Source: Mytilus trossulus (taxonomy: Eukaryota > Mollusca > Bivalvia > Mytilida > Mytilidae). From it: DNA of 64,000 bases. The first letter of the stretch is position 1. Each line of letters opens with the position of its first letter. The translations under genes were made by a program, and so were the position numbers. The stretch lies in NCBI RefSeq assembly GCF_036588685.1, contig NC_086382.1:3695001-3759000 (forward strand), in the 5' to 3' direction. The notes below the pieces were generated by a model. It was given only the letters and a program-made list of their open reading frames with translations, was not told the DNA's origin and searched no databases. Below, one piece after another: positions 1 to 9,975 of the stretch.

Positions 1-150
1 AAATCGAAAGTCCAAACACATCAAACAAATGGATAGCAACTGTCATATTCCTGACTTGGTACAGGCATTTTCTAATGTAGAAAATGGTGGATTGAACCTG
101 GTTTTATAGCTAGCTAAACCTCTCACTTTTATGACAGTCGCATGAGCCTC
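1..150 (+). repeat. dispersed repeat, partial copy (family F)
   Basis: The text around 'CATATTCCTGACTTGGTACA' through 'ATGACAGTCGCAT' recurs at 26345-26522 with few differences. A shorter piece (AAGTCCCTAAGGAAATGGCA) recurs at 16584-16640. It is non-coding. The left edge is cut by the window. Confidence 0.65.
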
Positions 151-239
151 TGGCTTTTGTCTTGTATTATTTTAAATTTTAGTTTCTTGTGTACAATTTG
201 GAGTTAAATATGACGTTCATTATCACTGAACTAGTATAT

Positions 240-405
240 ATATTTGTTTAGGGGCCAGATGAAGGACGCCTCAGGGTGCGTGAATTTCTTGCTACATTGA
301 AGACCTGTTGGTGACCTTCTGCTGCTGTCTCTCTTTGGTCAGGTTGTTGTCTCTTTGACACATTCCCGATTTCCATTCTCAATTTTATTGATCGTTTCCT
401 TGATT
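240..405 (-). repeat. dispersed repeat (family D), minus orientation
   Basis: This is the reverse complement of a repeat seen at 10430-10700, 25435-25735 and 41385-41550. Shared marks are 'GAGACAACAACC', a 'CAACAGGTCTTC' block and 'CCGCACCCGGAGGC'. I recall this as an abundant Mytilus repeat. Non-coding. Confidence 0.65.
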
Positions 406-419
406 ATAGTAATAAATTT

Positions 420-555
420 GAGAATAAAAACGGAGAATGTTCGTCTGTTTGTCTTTTTATTTTAAGCCATGGCGTTGTCAGTTTATTTTCAATTTATGAG
501 TTTGACTCTAAGTCTCCCTCTGGTATCTTTCGTCCCTCCTTTACAAGTAACTAAG
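420..555 (-). repeat. dispersed repeat (family E), minus orientation
   Basis: Matches the reverse complement of 12300-12530 (GGGACGAAAGATACCAGAG, CAGTCAAACTCAT, then an AAAAGACAAACA block). Other copies are at 9830-9975 (minus) and 10985-11215 (plus). Confidence 0.6.
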
Positions 556-887
556 TGTTAACATTTTGCTATCAATGCATTGAACTGAGTAATTAATTTG
601 ACCTTCTTGATGTTTGTTACAAGCGCCACTGCTCAATAGTTTGTTATCAAAATAGCGTTTGGCGTACTATTACTGGTATATAACTAAGATTTATTATATC
701 ATTCCCAACAGTATAACATTATAATAATATTAGTTAGTAAACGTATAATAACGATACAACAAATTAAAGTGCTCAGCTTTAAACACAAGAAAACAAACAG
801 TTAAACATCCGATGTAAATACTACATTGGGTAAAAGCATTTGTAGAATAGGAAAAAGAAATAAATCATAACAAGCGTTACAAACAAA

Positions 888-3174
888 ACTAGAGGCTCTA
901 AAGAGCCTGTGTCGCTCACCTTGGTCTATGTGCATATTAAACAAAGGACACAAATGGATTCATGACAAAATTGTATTTTGGTGATGGTGATGTGTTTGAA
1001 GTTCTTACTTTACTGAACGATTTTGCTTCTTACAATTATATCTATCATGAACTTTGCCCATTAGTAACAGAGAACTATATTTGGTAAAAATTTACATAAA
1101 TTTACCAAATTAATGAAAATTGTTAAAAATTGACTATAAAGGGCAATAACTCCTTAAGGGGTCAATTGACCATTTAGGTCATGTTGACTTATTTGTAGAT
1201 CTTACTTTGCTGAACATTATTGCTGTTTACAGTTTATCGCTATCTATAATAGTATTCAAGATAACCAAAAACGGCAAAATTCCTTTAAAAATTACCAATT
1301 GGAGGGCAGCAACCCAACAACCAGTTGTCCAATTCATCTGAAAAATTCAGGGCAGATAGATATTGATTTGATTAACAATTAAACTTGTTGTCAGATTTGC
1401 TCTAGATGCTTTGGTTTCATAGTTATAAGCAAAAAACTGCATTTTACCCCTATGTTCTATTTTTAGCCGAGGCGGCCATCTTGGTTGAATGGCCAGGTCA
1501 TCGGACACATTTTTCAAACTAGATACCCCAAAGATGATTGTGGCCTAGTAGTTTCAGTGGAGATTTTGTAAAAGATTACTTAGATTTATGAAAAATGGTT
1601 AAAGATTGACTATAAAGGGCAATAACTCCTAAAGGGGTCAACTGACCATTTTGGTCATGTTGACTTATTTGTAGATCTTACTTTGCTGAACATTATTGCT
1701 GTTACAATTTATCTCTATCTATAATAATATTCAAGATAATAACCAAAAACAGCAAAATTTCCTCAAAATTACCAATTCAGGGGCAGCAACCCAACAACCG
1801 ATTGACCGATTCATCTGAAAATTTCAGGGCAGATAGTTCTTGACCTGATAAACATTTTTATCCCATGTCAGATTTCCTCAAAATGCTTTGGTTTTTGAGT
1901 TATAAGCCAAAAACTGCATTTTACCCCTATGTTCTATTTTTAGCGGTGGCGGCCATCTTGGTTGGTTGACCAGGTCACGCCACACATTTTTTAAACTAGA
2001 TACCCCAAAGATGATTGTGGCCAAGTTTGGATTAATTTGGCCAAGTAGTTTCAGAGGAGAAGATTTTTGTAAAAGATTACTTTAATTTACGAAAAATGGT
2101 TAAAAATTGACTATAAAGGGCAATAACTCCTAAACGGGTCAACTGACCATTTTGGTCATGTTGACTTATTTGTAGATCTTACTTTGCTGAACATTATTGC
2201 TGTTTACAGTTTATCTCTATCTATAATAATATTCAAGATAATAACCAAAAACAGCAAAATTTCCTCAAAATTACCAATTCAGGGGCAGCAACCCAACAAC
2301 CGATTGACCGATTCATCTGAAAATTTTAGGGCAGATAGATCTTGACCTGATAAACATTTTTATCCCTGTCAGATTTCCTCAAAAGGCTTTGGTTTTTGAG
2401 TTATAAGCCAAAAACTGCATTTTACCCCTTTGTTCTATTTTTAGCCGTGGCGGCCATCTTGGTTGGTTGACCAGGTCACGCCACACATTTTTTAAACTAG
2501 ATACCCCAAAGATGATTGTGGCCAAGTTTGGATCAATTTGGCCAAGTAGTTTCAGAGAAGAAGATTTTTGTAAAAGATTACTTTAATTAACGAAAAATGG
2601 TTAAAAATTGACTATAAAGGGCAATAACTCCTAAACGGGTCAACTGACCATTTTGGTCATGTTGACTTATTTGTAGATCTTACTTTGCTGAACATTATTG
2701 CTGTGTACAGTTTATCTCTAACTATAATAATATTCAAGATAATAACCAAAAACAGCAAAATTTCTTCAAAATTACCAATTCAGGGGCAGCAACCCAACAA
2801 CCGATTGACCGATTCATCTGAAAATTTCAGGGCAGATAGATCTTGACCTGATAAACATTTTTACCCCATTAAGATTTGCTCTAAATGCTTTGGTTTTTGA
2901 GTTATAAGCCAAAAACTGCATTTTACCCCTATGTTCTATTTTAAGCCGTGGCGGCCATCTTGGTTGGTTGACCGGGTCACGCCACACATTTTTTAAACTA
3001 GATACCCCAATGATGATTGTGGCCAAGTTTGGTTTGATTTGGCCCAGTAGTTTCAGAGGAGAAGATTTTTGTAAAAGTTAACGACGACGGACGACGACGA
3101 CGGACGACGACGGACGACGGACGCCAAGTGATGAGAAAAGCTCACTTGGCCCTTCGGGCCAGGTGAGCTAAAAA
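888..3174 (+). repeat. family A composite repeat, full copy with four internal ~500-bp units
   Basis: Starts at CTAGAGGCTCTAAAGAGCC, which holds a small hairpin, and ends in a strong hairpin (3139-3169, 14-bp stem) followed by CTAAAAA. Inside, a unit opening with AAAATGGTTAAAAATTGAC repeats from about 1113, 1591, 2092 and 2593, a period near 501 bp. A GACGACGGAC-type microsatellite (3079-3123) precedes the terminal hairpin. Further copies are at 4896-7241 (minus), 8535-8846, 13295-14592 and 46215-47010. No open frame of note is present. The copies share both ends, which suggests a transposed unit, but the class is uncertain. Confidence 0.8.
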
Positions 3175-3462
3175 TATATAGGTACAACATTACCTTTCAG
3201 TTTGTAGTGACAGGCATTTATAAGTCTAAGTATTAATAATCACCTGATATCAATAAAATGTTATCAATATATGATAATATGAATGATGAGGAGTAATACA
3301 TGTTGCATAAATGATTGAATAAATATTTACACACACGAGATACAAAATTTGTTCAAAAGGATTTGTAATTTAAATTAATGAAAAATAAACAATACAACAG
3401 ATCAGGATGGTTTACAGATAAAAAAAAATATTGCTTCACTAATGTTTGATTGATACGATGCT

Positions 3463-3716
3463 TTTTGTCCGCAATTTGCTTTTGGTCCGCTTTTGCTTTT
3501 TGTCCGTTAATTTTGCTTTTTGTCCGACACTTTTGCTTTTTGTCCGTTGCTTTTTGTCCGTTTTGCTTTTTGTCCGACACTTTTGCTCTTTGTCCGTTGC
3601 TTTTTGTCCGTTTTGTCTTTTGTCCGATAATTTGGCTTTTTGTCCGACATTTTTGCTTTTTGTTCGTTGCTTTTTGTCCGTTTTGCTTTTTGTCCGCTGA
3701 TTTTGCTTTATGTCCG
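3463..3716 (+). repeat. minisatellite, TTTTGCTTTTTGTCCG units
   Basis: About a dozen imperfect repeats of GCTTTTTGTCCG with short spacers (ACACTTTT, TTTT, TTAATTTT). Open frames exist on both strands only because the repeat lacks stops; the predicted peptides are low-complexity. The same array occurs inverted at 8853-9042. Confidence 0.85.
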
Positions 3717-3779
3717 GTATTAAATGTGTATATTTTTAAGGTTTCATTTTGAACTTTGAAAAATCATCATTAGGGCATC

Positions 3780-4420
3780 TTATTTAAAAAAAAATCTGAT
3801 TACCTCGCCTACCAACCAAGATGGCTAAAATGACTGAAATAGAACACACGGGATAAAATTTCTATTATTTTGAAAACCATTAAAAAGAGAGAAAATCTGC
3901 CAACAGCAGGATGTTGAGCTCTACCAATTGTCAAAACTATCAGATGACTCCAAACATTGGTTTCCATTCTCTAACTACAGTTCGCCCAAACCCAATGTTA
4001 TGAAACTTGAACAAAATGCTTATTACCACATAACCCAGATCAAGCTTGAGTTTAAGATTGCGTCATTTTTACTGTTCTAGAGTTATGCCCCTTTGAAAAT
4101 GGAAAAACTGCTGATTTTTTTTTATATCCGTTCTTTAACTGTAATGTGCTTTAAAAAATGGTATGAAGCTTATATGTGAGTATACCACAAAACACAGGTC
4201 AAGTATGAATTTTGGTAGCCTCATTTTTCCTGATATGCCCAATATAAATGGGGAAAAAAGTGACTTTATCGTTTGTGTTTTCTATCTTTATAAAAAAAAA
4301 AAGAAGATCAGGTATGATTGCCAAAAGACAACTCTCCACATGAGACTAAATGACACAAAAATTAACAAATATAGGTCACCGTCCGGCCTTCACAATGAGC
4401 AAAGCCAATTTGAATTTTAA
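3780..4420. repeat. decayed dispersed-repeat fragments
   Basis: 3800-3900 resembles a diverged minus-orientation piece of family A (ACCAACCAAGATGGC, AAAATCTGCC). 4300-4400 is a plus-orientation copy of family C: AAGATCAGGTATGATTGCC, GACAACTCTCCACATGAGAC, then ATAGGTCACCGTCCGGCCTT. No gene is seen here. Confidence 0.55.
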
Positions 4421-4895
4421 CAACTTTCTCAAACTACACTGGATTTCTACCAAACTTACACAGAAGCTTGTTTATGATCATAAGATAGTATCCAGAAGTA
4501 AATTTTGTAAAAAAATAAATCCATTTTTTCCATATTTTACTTTTAAATGGAGTTCAATTTTCTGCCATAAAACATCACATTCACTCTGTGGTTAAAGTTT
4601 TTAAAATTCTAATAACTTTCTTATACTATTTTTAGTTTGTACCAAACTTGGACAGAAGCTTGTCTATGATCAAAAGCTAGTGTCAAGAAGGAAATGTTGT
4701 TAAAACTTTGTACTTGTATATCTGTATTTTACTAATAAATGGACTGAGTTTTTCTTCCAATTAATATTGCAGTTACAGCTTTTAAAACATTTAGTACAGT
4801 CATACACTATCCTGTATATTTACCAAACTTGGTCAGAAGCTTCTTACAATTAAAAGATAGTATCAAAAGGTAATTTTCATTGATTTTTTTCCCTC
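4420..4895. repeat. diverged tandem segments, no gene
   Basis: Three loosely repeated segments share CAAACTT(A/G)(C/G)ACAGAAGCTTGT followed by an AAGATAGT-like block (near 4450, 4645 and 4825). This suggests an old repeat with a period near 180 bp. No coding frame is supported. Confidence 0.45.
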
Positions 4896-5698
4896 ATTTT
4901 TAGCTCACCTGGCCCACAGGGCCAAGTAAGCTTTTCCCATCACTTGGCGTCCGTCGTCCGTCGTCGTTAACTTTTACAAAAATCTTCTCCTCTGAAACTA
5001 CTGGGCCAAATTAAACCAAACTTGACCACAATCATCACTGGGATATCTAGTTGAAAAAACATTGTCCGGTGACCCGGCCAACCAACCAAGATGGCCACCA
5101 CGGCTACAAATAGAACAGAGGGGTAAAATGTAGATTTTGGCTTATATCTCTGAAACCCAAGCATTTAGAGCAAATCTGGCAGGATTAAAATTGTTTATCA
5201 GATCAAGATCTATCTTCCCTGAAATTTTCAGATCAATCGGATAATCGGTTGTTGGGTTGCTACCCCTGAATTGGTAATTTTAAGGAAATTTTGATGCTGT
5301 TGGTTATTATCTTGCATATTATTATAGATATAGATAAACTGTAAACAGCAGTAAAGTAAGATCTACAAATAAGTCAACATGACCAAAATGGTCAGTTTAC
5401 CCCTTAAGGAGTAATTTCCCTTTATAGTATTTTTTTACCATTTTTCGTAAGTTTGCTGGTGGACGTTTCGTCCCCGAGGGTATCACCAGCCCAGTAGTCA
5501 GCACTTCGGTGTTGACATGAATATCAATTATATGGTCATTTTTATAAATTTTCTGTTTACAAAACTTTGAATTTTTCGAAAAACCAAGGATTTTCTTACC
5601 CCAGGAGTAGATTACCTTAGCCGTATTTGGCACAACTTTTTGGTCCTCAATGCTCTTCAACTTTGTATTTATTTGGCTTTTTAACTATTTCGATCTGA

Positions 5699-5742
5699 GC
5701 GTCACTGATGAGTCTTATGTAGACAAAACGCGCGTCTGGCGT
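5699..5742 (+). ncRNA. type I hammerhead ribozyme, unit 1 (core mutated)
   Basis: Stem I is GCGTCA (5699-5704) with TGGCGT (5737-5742). The CTGATGA core is at 5705-5711. Stem II is GTC/GAC closing the loop TTATGTA. The second core box reads AAAA (5725-5728) instead of GAAA. Stem III is short, ACG...CGT, ending in GTC. The G-to-A change hits G12, the residue known to act as general base, so this copy is predicted to be inactive or nearly so. Confidence 0.8.
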
Positions 5743-6053
5743 ATAAAATTATAACCCTGGTACTTTTGATAACTATTTACACCACTGGGTCGATGCCACT
5801 GCTGGTGGACGTTTCGTCCCCGAGGGTATCACCAGCCCAGTAGTCAGCACTGCGGTGTTGACATGAATATCAATTATATGGTCATTTTTATAAATTTTCT
5901 GTTTACAAAACTTTGAATTTTTCGAAAAACTAAGGATTTTCTTACCCCAGGAGTAGATTACCTTAGCCGTATTTGGCACAACTTTTTGGAATTTTGGGTC
6001 CTCAATACTCTTCAACTTTGTATTTATTTGGCTTTTTAACTATTTCGATCTGA

Positions 6054-6097
6054 GCGTCACTGATGAGTCTTATGTAGACGAAACGCGCGTCTGGCGT
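6054..6097 (+). ncRNA. type I hammerhead ribozyme, unit 2 (intact core)
   Basis: Stem I is GCGTCA (6054-6059)/TGGCGT (6092-6097), 6 bp with two G-U pairs. CTGATGA is at 6060-6066. Stem II is GTC/GAC with a 7-nt loop, and GAAA is at 6080-6083. Stem III is a minimal A-C-G/C-G-U hairpin. The predicted cleavage follows GTC at 6091. All core nucleotides match the hammerhead consensus. The very short stem III is typical of animal type I hammerheads such as those of schistosome repeats. Confidence 0.85.
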
Positions 6098-6408
6098 ATA
6101 AAATTATAACCCTGATACTTTTGATAACTATTTACACCACTGGGTCGATGCCACTGCTGGTGGACGTTTCGTCCCCGAGGGTATCACCAGCCCAGTAGTC
6201 AGCACTTCGGTGTTGACATGAATATCAATTATATGGTCATTTTTATAAATTTTCTGTTTACAAAACTTTGAATTTTTCGAAAAACTAAGGATTTTCTTAC
6301 CCCAGGAGTAGATTACCTTAGCCGTATTTGGCACAACTTTTTGGAATTTTGGGTCCTCAATGCTCTTCAACTTTGTATTTATTTGGCTTTTTAACTATTT
6401 CGATCTGA

Positions 6409-6452
6409 GCGTCACTGATGAGTCTTATGTAGACGAAACGCGCGTCTGGCGT
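6409..6452 (+). ncRNA. type I hammerhead ribozyme, unit 3 (intact core)
   Basis: Identical in all ribozyme positions to unit 2: CTGATGA at 6415-6421, GAAA at 6435-6438, cleavage predicted after GTC at 6446, stem I strands at 6409-6414 and 6447-6452. Confidence 0.85.
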
Positions 6453-7369
6453 ATAAAATTATAACCCTGGTACTTTTGATAACTATTGGTTATCTTTTAC
6501 AAAAATCTTCTCCTTTGAAACTAATGGGCCAAATTTAACCAAACTTGGCCAAATCATAATTGGGGTATCTAGTTTAAAAAATGTGTCCGGTGACCCGGCC
6601 AACTAACCAAGTTGACCGCCATGGCTAAAAATAGAACAAAGGGTTAAAATGTAGATTTTGATTATAACTTTGAAACCGAAGCATTTAGAGCAAATCTAAC
6701 GAGGGTAAAATTGTTAAGCAAGTCAATTTCTTTTTGCCCTGTAAGTTTAAACTGAATTGGACAACTATTTGATGGGTTGCCCCCAATTGGTATTTTTTAA
6801 TTAAATTTTGCCGTTTATGGATCTTGTATACTATTATTGTTAGAGATAAACTGTAAACAGCAATAATGTTCAGCAGTAAGATCTAAAAATAAGTCAACAT
6901 GATCAAAAAGGCGAGTTGACCCCTTAAGTAGTTATTGCCCTTTATAGTAAATTTTTCACAAGCTGTCAATGTTTTTTAACTTTAACAATTTTCATTAATT
7001 TGGTAAATTATCACTATGGTAAATTTCTGTAAATTTTCACAAACTTCTTTCCTCTGTATCTAAAGGGCCAAGTGTATTATAGATAGAGAAAATTGTAAGT
7101 AGCAAGAATTTTCAGTAAAGTAAGATCTAAAAACACACATCATCACCAAAACACAATTTTGTCATGAATCAATCTGTGTTCTTCATGTTTTTTTATGCAC
7201 ATAGACCAAGTTGAGCCACACAGGCTCTTTAGAGCCTCTAGTTGTTGATCCTGCGATTAACTGCAGAAGTAGGCGAGACACTGGGTTCCGCGGAACCCTT
7301 ACGAATTTTTAATATATACTCCCATACCACCTTAAAGAAGATTGTCACCTAATTTTTTTCAGTTTTGTT

Positions 7370-7720
7370 ATATATTAAAGAAATTTATAATAGATTACGA
7401 TATACTTAAAATCACAAAAACTGTCAGCAAGTTGAGATCTACTAACAAGTCAAATATTGCCAACAAAGTTAAGTAGACTGTGACTCTTTATAGAAGTTAT
7501 TGCCCTTAAATGGGGATTTTTTTCATCCTCTTTTGTGTTTTGAGCAAAACTAAAGAAGATAGAAGGAAGTTAAACAGCACATGATCAGCAATACAAGATC
7601 AACAAAACAAATTTTGTCATAAATTATATTCTCGTGAACAATGTTGGAGAGTGTCCTTTATGGGATATGCACATAGACCAAGGCGATCACAAAGGTTATT
7701 TATAGAGCCTTTAATATATT
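7370..7720 (-). repeat. diverged family A end, minus orientation
   Basis: Ends on the plus strand with ATATGCACATAGACCAAG and TAGAGCCTTTAA, like the boundary of the copy at 4896-7241 but more decayed. Weaker similarity extends left to about 7370. No gene. Confidence 0.5.
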
Positions 7721-8534
7721 ATTATTAGAACTATGCATAGATGATTGAACATGAATCTTAAGACTGATGTCGAATACTTTTCGCTTGATAGATTTTTTGA
7801 ACAGAAGTGAAGTTCAGGGTTGTTTGAATGGACGTAATTCGAGTTCGAACGTTATCTTACTCAAGTATGACCTGTTTCTTGCATTTACGTTCGACATGTA
7901 AAGTTAAGCTTATGTCATGATTGTCATGCCCTTATTGTTAAGAAACTTCGATACACAGCAGACTATATGCCAGGTCTTTCTGACAACTAGTGAAAGGCAA
8001 TTTAGAGTGTAATTTAAGGAGGCTTTTCCAAGAATGCAATTGCTTGTAGACTGTATATTTACCCTCTACAGTAGACCACATAATCCACAAATTCCTCAAA
8101 AGGGATATTTTATTGATAGGCCATGTCAAGGGAGATATAAAGCAAGAAACGCCCAGTAGGATAGTTGCATTTGTCCTAAACATCTCTGATATTGATTCCG
8201 CGTGGCTTTCAAATTGACACGAGTATCTAATGATGTTCATGGTAAAACCTTTGGGGCTATATCAATTTCATGGAAATTAACAAAGAGCATGGCAACCTTT
8301 CCTTGGTTACGCTTTAATGGTTGTCCGGGGTAAAAAAAATATAATTGTTAACCAACAAAATATCTTATGTGTACCAAAAGTCGTCAGCGATGGTCACATA
8401 GACAATTTGCTACCTTAGTGGACCAAAGTCAGACTGTTCGCGGGATCCATTTAAACATCTCTGAGTGTTGTCACTTCATGTAGCATGTGCTGTAGAGATT
8501 TCGTTGCAACCCAAAAACGCGTTGTGTTCTGTAA
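7721..8534. other. no recognised gene
   Basis: One minus-strand frame with an ATG at 8238-8240 runs to 7938 (100 codons). Its translation shows no motif I recognise, has no visible splice context, and is probably chance. The rest is plain AT-rich sequence. Confidence 0.4.
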
Positions 8535-8846
8535 CTGAAAAATTTAGGGAAGATAAATCTTGACAGTCATGAGGATTTTTTTTTATCCCAGGCTCTAAAT
8601 GCGTTAGTTTCAGAGATATAAGCCAAATCTACATTTTAACACAATGTTCTATTTTTAGACATGGCGGCCATCTTGATAATTTGGTGGGGTCATCGGATAA
8701 TTTTTTGAAATTAGATACCCTTAGGATGATTTTTGTCATATTTGTTTTAAATTTGTCATTAGGTTCAGATTTTCTAAAAATTAACGACGACGACGGATGC
8801 CAAGTTATGAGAAAAGCTCGCTTAGCCCTCTGGTCCAGGTGAGCTC
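8535..8846 (+). repeat. family A, 3'-end fragment
   Basis: Contains the CTGAAAAATTTAGGGAAGAT block, the GGCGGCCATCTTG block, a short GACGACGACGG run and a decayed terminal hairpin ending GGTGAGCT. It abuts the minisatellite at 8853. Confidence 0.7.
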
Positions 8847-8852
8847 AAAAGG

Positions 8853-9042
8853 CAAAACGGACAAAAAGCAACGGACAAAGAGCAAAAGTGTCGGACAAAA
8901 AGCAAAATTATCGGAAAAAAAGCAACGGACAAAAAGCAAAAGTGTCGGACAAAAAGCGAAACGGACAAAAAGCAACGGACAAAAAGCAAAATTGTCGGAC
9001 AAAAAAAAAAGCGGACAAAAAGCAAATTGCAGACAAAAAGCA
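8853..9042 (-). repeat. minisatellite, inverted copy of the 3463-3716 array
   Basis: Repeats of CGGACAAAAAGC with AAAAGTGT spacers. Its right boundary (GCAAATTGC...GTATCA) is the reverse complement of the left boundary of the array at 3463, so the two are copies of one locus or element in opposite orientation. Confidence 0.85.
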
Positions 9043-9515
9043 CCGTATCACTGGATCGTAAGGCGTAAACAAAGAGCTTTCATGTAAGTCTGAAATAAGT
9101 TAATTCGTTCTTGTAAATGTCACTTCAATTTGCGTTCTTGTTTTCGATTCTATATGTTTGAAGCAAACCAATGATTGATCATTGTACGGTGACCTATAGG
9201 AGCTTTCATCTAAGTCATTTGGATGTTATACCACATCTTTCAAATATTTTTTAAGATTAGTTAAAAAAAGACAAGCAGACAGATGAATAACTTGAAAGTA
9301 TACGTGACGGCATACTATTATTTAATGGTGACATCTTATCCACTTGAAATACTATGTTAAGAAAGACAGCATCAGAGCCTTAGGGTCTGTGATTACATTA
9401 TGTGTTGATTAGGCTCTGCTAACCATTACGTAGCACATGCATCGTCCCCGGTTCATGACGGGGTTCGCCTTGCTAAGTCTTTAGTTGCTTATATGTATTG
9501 TTTTGTTTTGTTATT
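9043..9515. other. no recognised feature
   Basis: Unique-looking AT-rich sequence between the minisatellite and the family B repeat. No open frame or repeat was noticed. Confidence 0.4.
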
Positions 9516-9790
9516 TTTATGCCCCATTTATATGCATTATATTTTCTGGTCTGTGCGTCCGTTCATCCGTTCGTGCGTCCGTTCGTCTGTCCAGCTACAG
9601 GTTAAATTTTTGGGTTGTGGTAGTTTTTGATGAAGTTGAAGTACAATCAACTTGAAACTTAGTACAAATGTTCCTTTTGATATGTTCTTTCTAATTTTAC
9701 TGTCAAGTAAGAGATTTGTACCCACTTTCACGGTCAACAGAACATAGAAAATGATAATGCGGATGAGGCATGATCCATGTACTGGGGACA
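9516..9790 (+). repeat. dispersed repeat (family B)
   Basis: Begins TTATGCCCCATTTAT, includes CTGGTCTGTGCGTCCGTTC and TTGATATGTTCTTT, and ends near GAGGCATGATCCATGTAC. A second copy is at 46335-46550. The ATGCCCC start and GGGGCAT end of that copy look like short inverted termini. Confidence 0.65.
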
Positions 9791-9829
9791 AATTCTTGTT
9801 TGTTTTTGTTTTTGTTTAATTTTATTTGT

Positions 9830-9975
9830 TTGTCTTTTGGTTCTTTTCTTTCTTTTAGCGCGTCTTTGTCAGTTCATTATCGATATGTGAGTTTGAATGT
9901 CAATTTGTTATCTTTAACATCCCTTTTACTTCTAGTCAGTGCTTTATTTTGTTATTCTCATTTCCTACAGAAACC
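9830..9975 (-). repeat. family E fragment, minus orientation
   Basis: Diverged reverse complement of the family E text (GTTTGAATGTCAATTTG, TATCTTTAACATCCC). Non-coding. Confidence 0.45.

Larger units (their letters stand above)
5455..6487 (+). mobile_element. retrozyme-like tandem element, three units with hammerhead ribozymes
   Basis: Three head-to-tail units start at 5455, 5801 and 6156. Unit 1 is 346 bp because of a 9-bp deletion, unit 2 is 355 bp, and unit 3 lacks its last ~23 bp. Each unit begins with a sequence that can fold as a three-way junction (GCTGGTG...CACCAGC closing two small hairpins), followed by an 8-bp hairpin with a TTCG loop (TGCG in unit 2). Each carries near its 3' end a type I hammerhead motif. 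The predicted cleavage sites are exactly 355 bp apart (5736/5737, 6091/6092, 6446/6447). Tandem units of a few hundred bases, each with one hammerhead and no protein coding, are the known layout of retrozymes, small elements that spread through self-cleaved circular RNA with reverse transcriptase supplied in trans. The array sits inside an older family A repeat. Short open frames inside are meaningless repeat translations. Confidence 0.85.
4896..7241 (-). repeat. family A composite repeat, inverted copy split by a hammerhead element
   Basis: On the minus strand this runs from the GGCTCTAAAGAGCC end (about 7241) to the terminal hairpin (4902-4932, with two mismatches) and the GACGACGGAC stretch. 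It is inverted relative to the copy at 888-3174. The repeat text breaks at 5454 and resumes at 6488, with the three-unit hammerhead array between. The host repeat is therefore older than the insertion. A more decayed copy, also ending near a GAGCC block, follows at 7370-7720. Confidence 0.8.

Noticed and set aside
3446-3752. Open frames of 75-100 codons on both strands
   Set aside because: They read through a minisatellite; peptides are pure repeats (FVRCFLSV type) and both strands are open at once.
6067-6097. Alternative hammerhead register with cleavage after GTA (stem III ACGC/GCGT with a 7-nt loop)
   Set aside because: That register leaves no stem I pairing; the register ending in GTC gives a 6-bp stem I and matches known animal type I motifs.
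5397-6370. Three similar 80-87-codon minus-strand frames (MKSIEDPKFQKVVPN...)
   Set aside because: They are the same stretch of the tandem hammerhead unit repeated three times. No start context, no splice sites, antisense to the ribozyme.
7938-8240. 100-codon minus-strand frame with an ATG
   Set aside because: No recognisable motif, no splice or neighbour context, length expected by chance in 64 kb.
3463-9042. Regularly spaced repeats as a CRISPR array
   Set aside because: No unique spacers, eukaryotic context, repeats directly tandem.
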